A DNA stretch of 64,000 bases, from assembly GCF_037975245.1 (NCBI RefSeq), contig NC_092569.1, forward strand, positions 36,252,168 through 36,316,167. Direction: 5' to 3'. The notes under the pieces were generated by a model, which saw only the letters and a list, made by a program, of their open reading frames with translations, had not been told where the DNA came from and searched no databases. Position numbers and translations under genes: made by a program. Source of the stretch: Apostichopus japonicus (Eukaryota; Echinodermata; Holothuroidea; Aspidochirotida; Stichopodidae). Below are positions 1 to 11,663 of the stretch, in pieces (position 1 is the first letter of the stretch; each line of letters opens with the position of its first letter).

Positions 1-1464
1 GGGTAATTCCTAGGATGATTAACAAGCTATTGAAAAAAACCGAATTGTGCCCATGGTAGTAATTGTGCATGATTGATTCACATAGAGGAATCCTTGTTAT
101 ATATCGTCAAATCGGTTTTCATTTTCTTCCATTACTTTCTATAATTATATCTTATTTATTGTTTTCTTTGTCAGTGTCTTCCGCCCTGGGAAATATGGGA
201 CGAATGCACCCAATAGTGTCATGTAGAAGCCACTCCTGAATTGTGCTGATTCATCCAATTTAATAAAGCTATGTCTTGGGATCTTTGGAATACTGGATAT
301 AACTTTAGAAACACAAGTTCCAACCTCCAGTGCGGTCCGCTCTGGAGGGTGCCTTGCCACGTGTTGACCATATAAGCAGTTCAAAGCGTTGCCAATATTA
401 TTATTTTTTGCCACCTAAACCACCTTACATAAGCACAAGTTTCTCAATGGGGAGGGGACCCTTCCTACCCGTAGACCCCTCCCCTTCACGGTTTGACAAA
501 AGAAGGATCCGCCCCTTGTACCAACTATTCTAGGTTCACCCGTGCGTATAGTTAGATCCTGTTCTGTCAATTCTGTCGCAATACCAGACGGAAATCCCCG
601 TACACATAATTAACTTATTCAGCATGCATTGCAGGAATTGCATAATAGGGAAACCGGACAAATTACTTCACACCGGGCCATTGCATCGAACAATTGCGAG
701 TAGACTGCTGCTCTGTGGTTGAATATTTTAAGTTTGGAATAGTTTCAGGTAAGTTGAATTGTTTGTTTCTCTCGATAATCAGGCGAAGGTGGGATTTGAA
801 ATTGAACCATGCATGTATCATCAAAGACTGAGTTCCATAGTCATTTTGTTATATTTCGTGATGTGCTGTATCAACCATACTATGCCATTTTGTGCATGAA
901 CAATGATTTTTCAGGTTCATATACTTTGATAGCCCACACGTAGCGATAACTGTTGTTAAGTTAAAGTACTTCACAACGTGCGTTGGATGCCTGCATGTAA
1001 TAATTAACTGAAAGATTGAATAATTAATTGTGTAGTGAAAGCACGACCTTTCTTTGCAAGATTATGATTAAAAATACACAGCATAATTTAACACGCTCAG
1101 CGTGGATATTTGATATAAGCGTATATCCATCACTCAGTTCCAGGCTTGTCAGATCCAGAATTTCATAAAAGGGGTTATAACTACGTGGCCGCTGAAGCCG
1201 ATTCTACATGTAAGGGAAGGAGGGTTGGGAGAATCCTCACAACAGAACAACAGAACTACAGAAACATAAACGTCAAATGGTGCATACTGAGCTAAACATA
1301 AACCTGGCAACTGAGGCACACGTTCATTGGATTCAAATATATGGTTTTTTACCTCGGCTTTAAATGTTAATTACTTTTCTACCCCTGCACCAGCCTCGCC
1401 AGTATCAGCGTATGTGTTATATACTTTTGGGCTTTTGGTTAGCTATGGGTCTGTATCACAATCC
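1..1464. other. upstream flank of A-type gene A1 (duplicated block)
   Basis: No credible coding region is visible. The block recurs upstream of the other A genes (about 17345-19300, 27551-29205 and 56221-57606), so it belongs to the duplicated unit. At about 430-540 there is a pyrimidine-rich stretch resembling degraded transposon ends. Short reading frames here do not stay open in the other copies. Confidence 0.7.
690..748 (+). other. candidate non-coding leader exon of A1
   Basis: A conserved segment ends at a strong donor-like junction, CAG|GTAAGT, with the GT at 749. The equivalent GTAAGT is kept upstream of A3 (17777), A4 (28132) and A6 (56818). An acceptor-like pyrimidine tract ending in ATAATAG lies a few bases before the A-type start codon. 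Together they could form a spliced 5' UTR. The TATA-like box close to the ATG suggests a different, proximal start, so this call is tentative. Confidence 0.25.
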
Positions 1465-1468
1465 TAAG

Positions 1469-2554
1469 TAAGTAAGTAAGTCAATTTTATTGAATCCCAG
1501 AAGGAAATTACCTATCTGCGGTGAGCAATACAATGAATGATACAAAATACAAAGAACATTGATACAATGAATGATACAAAATACAAAAAAAACATTGATA
1601 ATATACAATAGTTAAATGCAGTCTAAAAATATATATACACTAACTAGCTCCGACAGCGCAACTAAGCGTAACTAACGGCCACCCCCCCCCCTACCTCGTG
1701 AAGTTCTTGTTGTGAATACTAATGGCAGTGCCTATAAACGAGGAACGATGTCTATTTTTGTGTGACGTCAGCGACCTCAATCTACCGCTACGAGCAATGA
1801 TACGGTTGGTTAGATGATTGTGCAAATACTGTGATCTTTCCACACGGACAGCAGCTTGTCTCGTACATAATTCTCGTAGACCGAGGGCACTGACGGAAGA
1901 CTTTCCCTAATAATTTTACCAGCACGTTTAATAACAACATCCAGAACCTTTATGCTGATACCTCCCGCATTACTTCCCCAGCAAGTAATAAAATAGGTCA
2001 AAACACTACAGATAATGGAGTTATAGAAGATGGCGAGAATATCTGGATTTATATTCAAAGAATTCAGCTTACGTAAGCAGTATAATCTTGGTTTTATCCG
2101 TTTTTCAAGATAATCTATGTGTTCACCCCAACTTAATTTATCATCAATTATCACCCCTAATATTTGTAACTACTAACTCTATCAACAATACTACCTTTAA
2201 TATTATCACATCGTTTGCTAATACCTTATGTCTAGTTCTAAAATCAATAACCGTTTCTATGGTTTTAGTTACATTTAATTCCAAATAGTTTTCATCACAA
2301 TAGTCTACGAATCTGCTTATCTGTTCAAGGTACATGTTATGGTTGCCATCAGAAACCAAACAAATATGGGCAGTGTCATCAGCAAATTTCACTAAGGTAC
2401 AGTTAGGGTGTGTTGAGCGAATTTCAGATGTGTAGACAGTAAACAGAAATGGTGTTAGAACTGTCACCTGTGGGGCACCAGTACTGCAATGAGTAATATC
2501 GGAATGAACGATATCACCTAGTTGAACATACTGCGAGCGGCTGTTGAAATAGTT
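1469..2554 (-). mobile_element. 5'-truncated CR1-like non-LTR retrotransposon fragment
   Basis: On the minus strand, 2581-2144 translates to a reverse transcriptase palm fragment with the catalytic FADDT motif and a following segment typical of CR1/L2/jockey-like elements. 2154-1810 continues in another frame with a downstream segment starting at an IIDDKLSWG motif. The copy is frameshifted and lacks the endonuclease and the N-terminal part of the reverse transcriptase, so it is dead. Its 3' end (left side) carries a TAAG tandem tail, typical of CR1-like elements, and short TAAG repeats flank the insertion. A4 and A6 have the uninterrupted site (CCTAAGTATATATAG). The same insertion is present before A3. 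Confidence 0.8.
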
Positions 2555-2558
2555 TAAG

Positions 2559-2566
2559 TATATATA
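2559..2566 (+). promoter_or_regulatory. TATA-like box of A1
   Basis: TATATATA lies 83 bases before the A1 start codon. The same motif, followed by AGACGTTTG, is kept at about the same distance in A4 and A6, and in an expanded TA-repeat form in A3. The CR1-like insertion ends immediately upstream of it. Promoter activity is inferred only from position and conservation. Confidence 0.4.
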
Positions 2567-2641
2567 GACGTTTGTATGCAACCCTTGTTACCTGAAAGAA
2601 TCTTCTTAAATTGTCTTTATCGTAATAGATTTTCCCAAACA

Positions 2642-4779
2642 ATGGACGTGAAGGAAGGATTTTGCTGGAGGTGTAACTTAAAGTTACGAAAAGGAATGGT
2701 AATATGTGATTCGTGTAAAATCGCTCAATACTGCAGTCAAAAGTGCAAAGAAGCTGACCAGCTACGTCATAAAAGTGTAGAATGTCCTACATGGTCAACC
2801 AAACCTTGCGGAAATTGTCAGAACATTGGAGCTAAATATCAAGTAAGTTACACACAGGTTGTTGCCGAAATTTCAGTCATTACATTTATACACGAAGCAA
2901 GATCACATGAGGGCGAGGGGTTTATGCTGGTATGTAATTGAAAGTTTATTCACGTCTAATTCTAAATATGTAGAAATGTTCATGGTTATTTATTTAATAG
3001 TCTTCATATGAATATACAAGTCATCGTTTCAAATTCATTTTAGAACTACAGTTGAGTAACAAATTCAACAGATTTATGTAGCGAAACTTTATGGATGGAG
3101 TTAGCAACAGTTTCTTTTTCTAATTTCTTCTCTAGTGTGCTGATTGCTTGACAACTAATTACTGTAATGGTGATTGTCAGAAGCGACACTGGAAGCGGCA
3201 TAAACCTGTTTGTCAAATTTGGAAAGAAAGAGTAAAGCAAACAGCATTGCGATCGCTGATATATATTCAAGATTTTCCTTATTACTTCAGTAATTCTTTC
3301 GCTAATGATCTCCTAAATCTAGAAAGTAACGAAGGAAAGGGCAGTTTGTCTTCTGCTGACCTTAGCAACAATGATAAAATCACTTCCGACTTCAGCATTT
3401 TAATTCCTGCTTGCGGTGACCTACGTCAGATGATCCAGACGGTGTATTCCCTCCCTGTAAACTTCACTGGTAGCTTGAAATTTGTTTTGAATGATATTGA
3501 CCCGTTCGTCATGGCCAGAAATGTCCTTCTTCTCTACATGTTTAGTTCATCAAAAGACGACACCGCTCCGATTATTTCGTCTATTTGGCTGTCTCTCCTT
3601 CTCTCTGAGGAAGAGTATTCCCTCCTCCAAGACTCCCTCAAAAATCTAACCGAGATGGACTCCATGCATTTGAAGAAGAGAACGAACGGTGTGCTTGAAG
3701 TAAGTGAGAGGTCCTACAACACTTTGCGTGGAGTATGGCTTGGCTGGAAGAACCCCGAGGTAGGGATATGGACACATTTTGGTGATTTTATTAGAAATCA
3801 GAGGAACGTAATGTTTGCCCTCGACCCTTTAGCAGTTGAAAGCACCAATGGATACATCGAACAAGTTCCGAAGCGACACGCACCGTCGATTCGCAAATGG
3901 ATGGAAGACGGTGTAATAGCTTCCGGAGACAAACGACTAGGGAACACCTTGCGGTATTGCAACCCGACCTTCACTGGTCGTCAACTGGGCGAGAGTTTCC
4001 GACCAGGGGAGTCCATTCCTCATGATTTTGTATTTCAATACTGCGTCAGATGTGATTGTATTCCGTTTCAGATGTGGGATTATCTTGATATGATTCAACA
4101 CATCGACTGTGACTCGGTCACCGAAATGTGTCATGCCTTCACCACTGATTGCGTCATCAAAGCTACGAAAATGATGAATGAGAAACGACTGATCATAAAG
4201 ACCTTCATCGAAGATTTTCTTAACATTGAATCATTTCTGACCGACAGTCCGCAATTTGATCGTATTTTCACATCCAATCTGATAGATTACCACCATGTGG
4301 GAACGGTGCTGGGGACACTTGAACCTCTCCTTAACAAGGAGAACCCCCACGCTGTCATCTTGACGGAAACCTTTAACTGGCAAGCGGAGATGGAGGGTGC
4401 GGATCTACCAACTGATGAGGAAGTCCAATGGACTTTGCTCCTTCGTGCAGATATGGATGTAGATCCAACGATGAAACGGTTCCTTCCTTTGAAGGACATG
4501 AATTATAGCTTCTCTCGTGAATATTATAATAATATGGATTACTTCATATCTTACCTCAGAGGCAGAAAGCTCAATGATTCATGCAAGTTTCAACACGAAG
4601 GAACTAAACCAAAATTACCAACATGGTCAGATGTGAAAAAGTGGGGAGGGTTACATCTCCGCGACTTTCGCGCCGGTAGGCATAAGGTTGTTCCATTTTG
4701 TCGAAGGGTGAACGCTCGCGCGGTAAACATGCAGGGTGGTAGTGTTCGTACCCTCGAATGGTATCGGAAGGAGGTTTAA
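2642..4779 (+). CDS. A1: double-MYND zinc finger, DUF4470-type protein
   Basis: Exon 1 is 2642-2842 and exon 2 is 3136-4779. The intron is GTAAGT...CTCTAG in phase 0, giving a 614-residue product. MYND finger 1 uses C8, C11, C22, C25, C31, C35, H43 and C48. Finger 2 uses C56 and C59 in exon 1 plus C68, C71, C77, C81, H89 and C93 in exon 2, so the intron splits the finger. A DUF4470-type region follows from about residue 115, with PACGDLR (158-164) and LNDIDPF (185-191). Later conserved blocks are FTSNLIDY (about 445-452) and AVILTETFNW (473-482). MYND fingers usually bind proline-rich partner peptides; DUF4470 has no established activity. No signal peptide or membrane segment is seen, so a cytoplasmic or nuclear protein is likely. 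The start is chosen because it is the first ATG shared by all A copies. Confidence 0.87.
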
Positions 4780-6006
4780 ACACATACTATGACTGTTTCA
4801 AAGCTGTAGAGGATATTCAGGTGGTTCAAGTTGATTGCTTGGCAAAATTCTGAAAATGTTCTGTATCCTAATTTCAAAACCACATCCCTGCATAGCAAAT
4901 TGTATGGCGATGATTATAACTTTCTCGAATTTTGTGATATTTTGTGAATACATCTGGCAACGGCGTAGAAAATGATGTCGTCTTGGCAATGGAGCTGAAA
5001 AACTTTGTTTTTCTTTATACTATGTAAATCGTTTAGCCGAGGGAAATAATATTTCGTCAACATTTTTTTTAAATATTAAGAACATATGGCAGCTTTGAGC
5101 AAAAAGTTCGAAATGTTTCAAATTTCAATGATAAATCAACAAACAGGTTACATAAGGGAAATATCACTTTTCAGAGAAGAATTGTTCCTAATCGGATCAC
5201 AAACCACCTACTGTGATCCACTTCCTGGAGAAATGGAAAGTTTATCTAGTCATTATGTGATACAATCAATCAACTTTTTCGGGTTAGGAAAATGATATTG
5301 AGATAGTGTTTTCGGTGTGCAACTAACAGTGTGTGGATTTTTCCCTCCCTATGATAAGCGCTAGATTGTCTGCCACCAAACATTGCTGTATCTTATCAAT
5401 AATAAAAAATGTAAAAATGTAAAAAAGAAAAGAAAAAGAAAGGAGAGATAATGCAGAGAATGATCTTGATATCATGTCACAACTGATACTCATTGCTTTC
5501 AAATGCATTGCTTAATAAATCTTTCTTCACTCATTAGCATCATGCACACTTATGTGGGATATGAACGTCAACTGACATTACATATCGTGCATATATAATG
5601 CGTAAATAAACAAGATGTCGAAGAAAACTTGAAGAATGCAATGAGGATGCATTTTGTTTACTCAAGGCGTTTTCGAAAACCTGTGATAGTTTAAGACGTC
5701 GCTGAATACATATTTCCTCGACATGTTCAAAATTATTTATGGTACAAACTCTTTAAACAGGTAACGCCTTAACACATCTGTTGTTCGATTATTTAAAATA
5801 AAATCACTCTCGATGTAACGTGATTATGAAGTAATTAGCCATTATAAATTCAGGTCAGATAAACAATACTGCCAGGAGGACCCATTATTACATTCAATGC
5901 CAAGTCAATACTTTGTACAAGTTCCGTTCTATGACATTGACATGTATTGAAATGATTGGAATACATAGTTTTATAGCATATATGGAATAACTTAATGGGT
6001 TGAGCT
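4780..6006. other. 3' flank of A1
   Basis: This is non-coding duplicated sequence, also found after A3, A4 and A6. It probably contains the 3' UTR. Short reading frames (for example 5086-5295) are not preserved in the paralogous blocks. Confidence 0.6.
5514..5519 (+). terminator. putative polyadenylation signal of A1
   Basis: AATAAA lies 735 bases after the stop codon in the context CATTGCTTAATAAATC. A GT-rich stretch (CTTATGTGGG) follows about 30 bases downstream. The motif and context recur after A3, A4 and A6. AATAAA also occurs closer, at about 5400, so use of this site is not certain. Confidence 0.35.
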
Positions 6007-7099
6007 CAGTGGCGTACCCAGGATGTTTTCAGTGGGGGCGCTGGGTGGGGGGGCAGGGGGCTTGACCATTTCCGGGGAGCGCCACCATTGGCTGGCGCGC
6101 AGCGTACCAAGAAAATTTCAGATTTCAATATCTGCCAGATCGCTGGAGATGGCACTTGCCAAGCTGGATATCAGCCATCTAGTTGCGTGATTTTTGAAGA
6201 AAATTACACTCAGGAAATCTGCAATAAAGTTCATGCGGCCATAGTTGTTGGTGGATTATTTCTGTTATTAGTGATTCCAATTGACATCAACATTAGAACC
6301 CAGTGCAAGTTGACAAATGATGCGGCGAACTGGAAACCCCAGCCCCATTTTGCCCTTGGTTTCAGGATAGAATACCAATCATTTGTTCAAACTTCAAACC
6401 CATGGCAACTAACAATCTGTGAATACATTTACTTCGAAATGGGCACATTATATTGCACCAAGTCGGTTAAGGAATGACCACAGGGCCTCAGATATAGGCC
6501 CATAGGAACGATGCCCCAAAATGTCCCCGGACATACTATAGGCGAAGGAAGCTATCCGCCGCGACTGCATGTAAGTTTCTCGACTTTCCGTCCTGGGAGT
6601 CATACCACAAAATTGTGAGTTTGACACCGGCATTGACATTTTTCGACAAATTTGCAAGTTGCGCGTGGAAAATAAGGAAAGATTGACTGGGCTTTCAGCC
6701 AAGTGACATACTGAATGACCGAACTATAGGTCAAACTGACATGATCAAAGATTGCGTCTGAAACATTATTAGGGTGATAGACTGATTCTCAGCGATAGTA
6801 TTGTCTCCTATCTTGAAAATTTGTTTTTTTTTAGCGGTTTTACGAGCATCAGGGTACATGAAGTGAAAACCCGGCCTATGCGCTATGTCACGTCCGGTTT
6901 TTCAGCAACTATAGCCTACTGCCGGTCCGCGGTCGTTCATGATTGATCATCATGGAGATTCGAAACCATTCAGACCAATGATATATTTTTCGCACATGTA
7001 ATTTTATTTCGACACCCAAAATCCCAGTGGGGGCGACAAGCTTTCATGGGGTAGGGGCTGTCGCACCCCACGCCCCCCTCCCCCTTGGCTACGCCACTG
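6007..7099. mobile_element. non-autonomous hAT-like element (1.1 kb)
   Basis: The ends are inverted repeats, CAGTGGCGTA and TACGCCACTG, flanked by perfect 8-bp duplications GTTGAGCT (5999-6006 and 7100-7107). The matching segments after A3 (23751-23758) and A4 (33523-33530) have one copy of GTTGAGCT and no insert. An open stretch at 6088-6477 shows no transposase motif. The 8-bp duplication and CAGTGGCG-type end fit hAT elements. Confidence 0.85.
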
Positions 7100-7107
7100 G
7101 TTGAGCT

Positions 7108-9772
7108 ATTAATTGATTTTCGATTATGGACATGTATGCAAGAACCATTTTAAATTACTATATGAGACCAAAAGGACAGCCACGTTATATAATTATTCGC
7201 TCTTATCTTCGTATAACCAAGACTTTATCCCATTTTGTTATTAAAACCCCTTTTATTATTCAAAAGTACTCGTTTATTGCAACATTAAAATCATATTTAT
7301 AAACTTTTAATTGATTGTCGTTGTAAAATGAACACAAGAAAAGTGATTAAAATTATCCTTTTGTTGGAGATTATTCAATACGGTGAAAAGTTGAAAAATG
7401 TTGGTAAAAAGTAATAATGATTAAATGATTAATTATGATAAAAAGTAAAGTTTTTACCACAATTTAATATGAAATGGCAATAATATTGAAGAGTAACATT
7501 TAGTTTGAAAGAAACTGTTATCTGTCCAGGTTGGATTTCTATAAATTAATTTTTCTGAGAAATGACACTTAAAACACGGAGGCACATGAATTAAAGTGGC
7601 TGGGCTACCTAGTCTAATACACAGACTATCAGGTCATTTCCTGAGATGCAACACAAATCTCAAATAGGCAAACATAAGATTTTTAGACCCTCAAATGATG
7701 TTTACAATGTATTACAAATTTGTCAAGGACAAATTGTATTCATGTTATCCAAGATGTGCTTTATAAGAATTTAATATAAAATATCTTTGGTTAGGTTATT
7801 AAAAATTGTAAAACAGTGGATTACCATTTAGGCATGTAATAAGGAGCTGACGTATTCACCAATTAAACCTTTTTATCTGAATATCCTGAAAATCAGAATA
7901 TATAGAAAAACGTTCCTAGCTATTAATTTCCCTTTTCTCTTGGAATATCACGTATCAGGCTTTAAGCCATTCTTAAATAAATATATCTATCATCTATATC
8001 TCAATATTATAGGTAAAGCAGAACACCAACAGAGTCACAAGATTACAAAGCAGGAATATTTGGTATTGTTCATTATCTATTTTATTTACTGTACACGTAC
8101 ATTGAGCACAAGTAGATGTAATCAAAAGCTTCTTGACATTGTTGGATTTCAATCTATGTTCACAAAAGATAATTTAAGACATCCACATAAAGTATAACTC
8201 CATTTAAGCTCTTGAGCAGAGCAGTTTTACTGTTCGGACAAACGACACAGAATGAATGATAGGATAAACTATTGGGTTACTATAGTCCCTAACTACAATG
8301 TAACAAGTAGCCTACTATTTCCACATCACAACAGATACACCTGTATACCAACACTTGGGGTGGGGTATGGGCAGGGTTAAAACTGGGGGTGGGGATGGGC
8401 AGGGTTAAAACTGGGGTGTGTTATGAGAGGACCAGTGTCCGACTGGAAGGTTACGGTTCTGTGTGTTAGAATCTTTGCTATTTCACGAGATAGAAACACA
8501 GATTTAGGAATGCACAATATCAACAAATAAATACATCTTAGAACATTTGAAGGAAACCCCCCCCCCCAAAAAAAAACCCCATCTTTCTAATGAAGACTTT
8601 ATGGATGAGCGTGTATGTTTACATCCATGATTGATTCCCCATATTTCCCTTTAGTGACCCTTCTCTGTCCACCTTACTGACACCTCTGAAACTCTTCCCC
8701 AACAAATGCTTCTGAAAAGTTAAATTATTGGATATATCACACCAAATAATGCAAACCACTAACAATAACTGCAAAATAAACTACCAGCTGAAAATCTTTG
8801 ATTTAAGCCACTATGACAGATGGACCGCCCACAACCAAGGTCAAATCACAGGATCACCAAACCCAAAAGGATGATTGGTACTCCGCAGATAATCCATCTC
8901 AGATTAAACTGATCCTTTATAGTTATTAAAGTAGTATTTATTCAAATCATTTACAGTAAATCTATACATGAACAAGCCAATACCCAACTAAAACTAATGA
9001 AACTCTGTTGAAATGAAGGGGCAGTGGACTCAGCTTGACTCTTTCCTTTGAGCTTCTATACTGTCTGAATGGTTTTTATTATTATTATTTTCCAGGGGTG
9101 TAGCTACTTCAATATCTAGGAGCCCAACATATTCATAGGGCGGAGGCTTGAGGTTGGAATGACACAAGCGCTCCCCAAGGGCCTACGGCCCTTGTTGTGG
9201 TCCAGAGGCAACGCCAAGGTGGGGGACCATTGGTGGTTCCCAGAAAGCTCTGGGGTATTTACAAAATTATGGGCATTAGAATGACGCATTTAACTATCTT
9301 CAAATTGCATTGGATGCGCACTAAACAGACCACAAAAGTCACCATGTGTCTTTGGCCGTCTTCTGATGGCGCTGCACAATAAGGATTAAAGTCTTTCAGC
9401 GCAACGCTTTCAGCGTTAACATTCTTCATTTCTTTCAGCTAGCTTGAAAGTCTCCCTCTAATTTGACTGTCTCCCTCTATTATGGTCTTTGCTTCTGATC
9501 AGAAACTTCACAAAATGTCAAGGACTAAAAAATAAAAAATAAAACATGATAAGATACATACGGTAAAGAAATTCACCGCATTAGAAGTTTTTTTCTTTTT
9601 AAAAAAAATATATATTTAGCTTATGAAGGAAAGGACGTATGGTGCTATTAAAAGATTCTTAGCTTTTCTCCTATAGCCAACTTGCGACAGATAGTAAACA
9701 GTAAACTCCTATGGATACTGAATGTTGCAGTCTGTGTATATTATTATCACGCTGCATCTTCGTAAACATGTC
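7108..9772. other. non-coding A-segment downstream flank
   Basis: No gene is seen. The stretch matches 23759-26391 after A3 and about 33531-35106 after A4, and holds A+T-rich DNA and a C-tract at about 8558. At about 9095-9280 there is an old repeat-like segment starting CAGGGGTGTAGCTAC, which resembles a hAT end; it recurs at about 25728 and 38497. Confidence 0.6.
8352..8420. repeat. 28-bp minisatellite, about two copies
   Basis: The unit is close to TGGGGTGGGGATGGGCAG plus GGTTAAAAC. The A3 block also has about two copies (24985-25050); the A4 and A6 blocks have nine. Confidence 0.75.
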
Positions 9773-9780
9773 CCTGCAGC

Positions 9781-10159
9781 CAGTGGCGACGCTAGGGGTA
9801 TTGGTCAGAGGGGGCGAGAATGGTCTGTAGGGGCGCTTTCGACACTATCTAAGCGGAGCGCCACCACAGGTTGGCGCGGAGCGTACAGAATTTTTGTGTT
9901 TGTGTAAAGATACACCCTAGATCGTCGGAAATGACCCTTTCCTGGCCTTGCTAATTTGCAGATAAATGAAGAATAAATGTGTGTCATCGCCATAAAATGT
10001 GACAAATATCAATATGTAGATGAGAGCGCAATAAAAAAGTCAATTATCGTGAATAATTAAAAAGTGGTAAAAACCTGAAAGGGCGCCAGCAGTCCATTTG
10101 AGTCCGTCAGGGGGGGGGGGAGGCATTCGCCCCCTGACTGTATGGACGCTCCGCCACTG
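9781..10159. mobile_element. short hAT-like MITE, 379 bp
   Basis: The ends are CAGTGGCG and CGCCACTG. Perfect 8-bp duplications CCTGCAGC flank it (9773-9780 and 10160-10167). The empty site with one CCTGCAGC is present after A3 (26392-26399) and A4 (40122-40129). Related copies in the opposite orientation lie at 13373-13765 and 29844-30186. Confidence 0.88.
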
Positions 10160-10167
10160 CCTGCAGC

Positions 10168-11663
10168 AGGCTAATGTTTGCATCGGAATATAAAGGGCCT
10201 ACGTTCATTTACTTATCTTTATTGCAACATCAGGACGGAAAACATCGGCTTAAAAAATTAGCTATAGGTGTACAATGACAATAGCTATATATACTCATAG
10301 TGAAGGAAGAAGAACCACAAATACATCTCATAATTACAAGTCTGAATTCTTGACTGACAGCTTGGAATCCATTCAGAATACTGGAAGGTAATCCATTCAT
10401 TCTTACATAATTACCATATTCATTAGCGTACACAGGATTTCAAAAGTGAAGGAGGGGGGGGTGTCAAAATATCCCCCGACTGATTAACTTCAATGGGGTG
10501 AATACAGCTTTTTTTCTAAAATAAAGGAGGGAGCTGCACTTGGGACATTGTGGCCGACCCCTGTAAAGGGGGTATAGGGGTCCGCCCTCAGAATTGTTTT
10601 ATATAAGTTTTGAACGTCAAATGAATAGATGTATATACATGTAACTTTAAGTACGGTACAATTTTTTTAATTAATAAATTATAATAAACTCCAAAATTGC
10701 TCCGAGTGAGTTAGGTAGTATACTTGAATCTTTACATGCTAGGCGCAAATATAAATAAAGTATTTGAAAAACGAAAGAGTGCTGCCGTTCTGTCAATGAC
10801 GCCAACTTTCATGTATAACAAGGGTCAACTTTCAAAAAGGGATTAGAAAGTTCGAATTCAAGAGGTGAATTCTGAGACATATTTAGATCATAATTAAGGT
10901 TTTATAAGTAGCTCAAAACGGAGGGTTGCAATAATAAATAATAATAAATGTGCCCGACTGATTAAAGTAAGGACCTGCACTATTACGGGATGGCATGAAG
11001 AGGCGAACGATAATGGAAGGGGTGTTGCCCTTGCGTCATTGTAGCTATCTACTGTGTTGGCGGTTGAGTGGTGCCCCCTCGCTCAGATAGAAGAAAATTA
11101 GGCCGAAAGTGATGCATTCCGACTATCAAAATACCCAGACTGAGCCATGCCCCACCCCACCCCCACCCTGACTGACGATCATAAGTAGTGGTCGTGACTA
11201 ATAAGTTCGGACGGTTGTCAGAATGGACACATTTGCGACAATCATTGCGTTTGCTGAGAAAAAAACGCCATTTGCACTCATAAAGATGTTTGGATGCTCG
11301 TCACAATTGGGCTGTTCGTCTCCCCCAAACAATATTTATTTATGCAGACGTAAGAGATTGTCAGATCATGATTTTGGACGTGTTCGTTATTCAACTGAGA
11401 ATATGTCAATCAGCACAAAACTCATCTAGTGATACACAATGCATTAAATAAGGCTAAATGAACGTATTTTGTTATGTGTTGAATAATAATAAAGATCCAT
11501 CCGTATGAATGCATGGAGGATCTGAAAATTTAATGTACAAACCAATCATTCGTTCTCGTAACGTTTATTCCTAGCAGTTTTATCGAACAAGTGTAAGAGC
11601 GTGTTGTTTTTCGAGGATTGCAGCACAGCTAAAAAAGCTTTTTTCTTCTTATTTCTTTAACAG
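10168..11663. other. A-downstream to B-upstream transition with deletion scar
   Basis: There is no gene. The left part is the A-type downstream block, also seen at about 26400-26930 and 40130-41080. From about 11160 the sequence matches the upstream DNA and intron of B5. At 11194-11197 a single GTGA joins sequences that in B5 are separated by 585 bases containing exon 1. Confidence 0.65.

Noticed and set aside
3937-4134. Antisense frames inside A and B genes that recur in several copies
   Set aside because: Their conservation follows from the strongly conserved sense strand; they have no independent coding signal.
6088-6477. 129-codon frame inside the hAT-like element
   Set aside because: There is no transposase or other motif and it lies in a non-autonomous element; it is not present elsewhere in the array.
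11223-11429. Open frame upstream of B2 starting MDTFATIIAF
   Set aside because: The equivalent sequence in B5 (about 50125-50330) lies within the intron and the frame is broken there.
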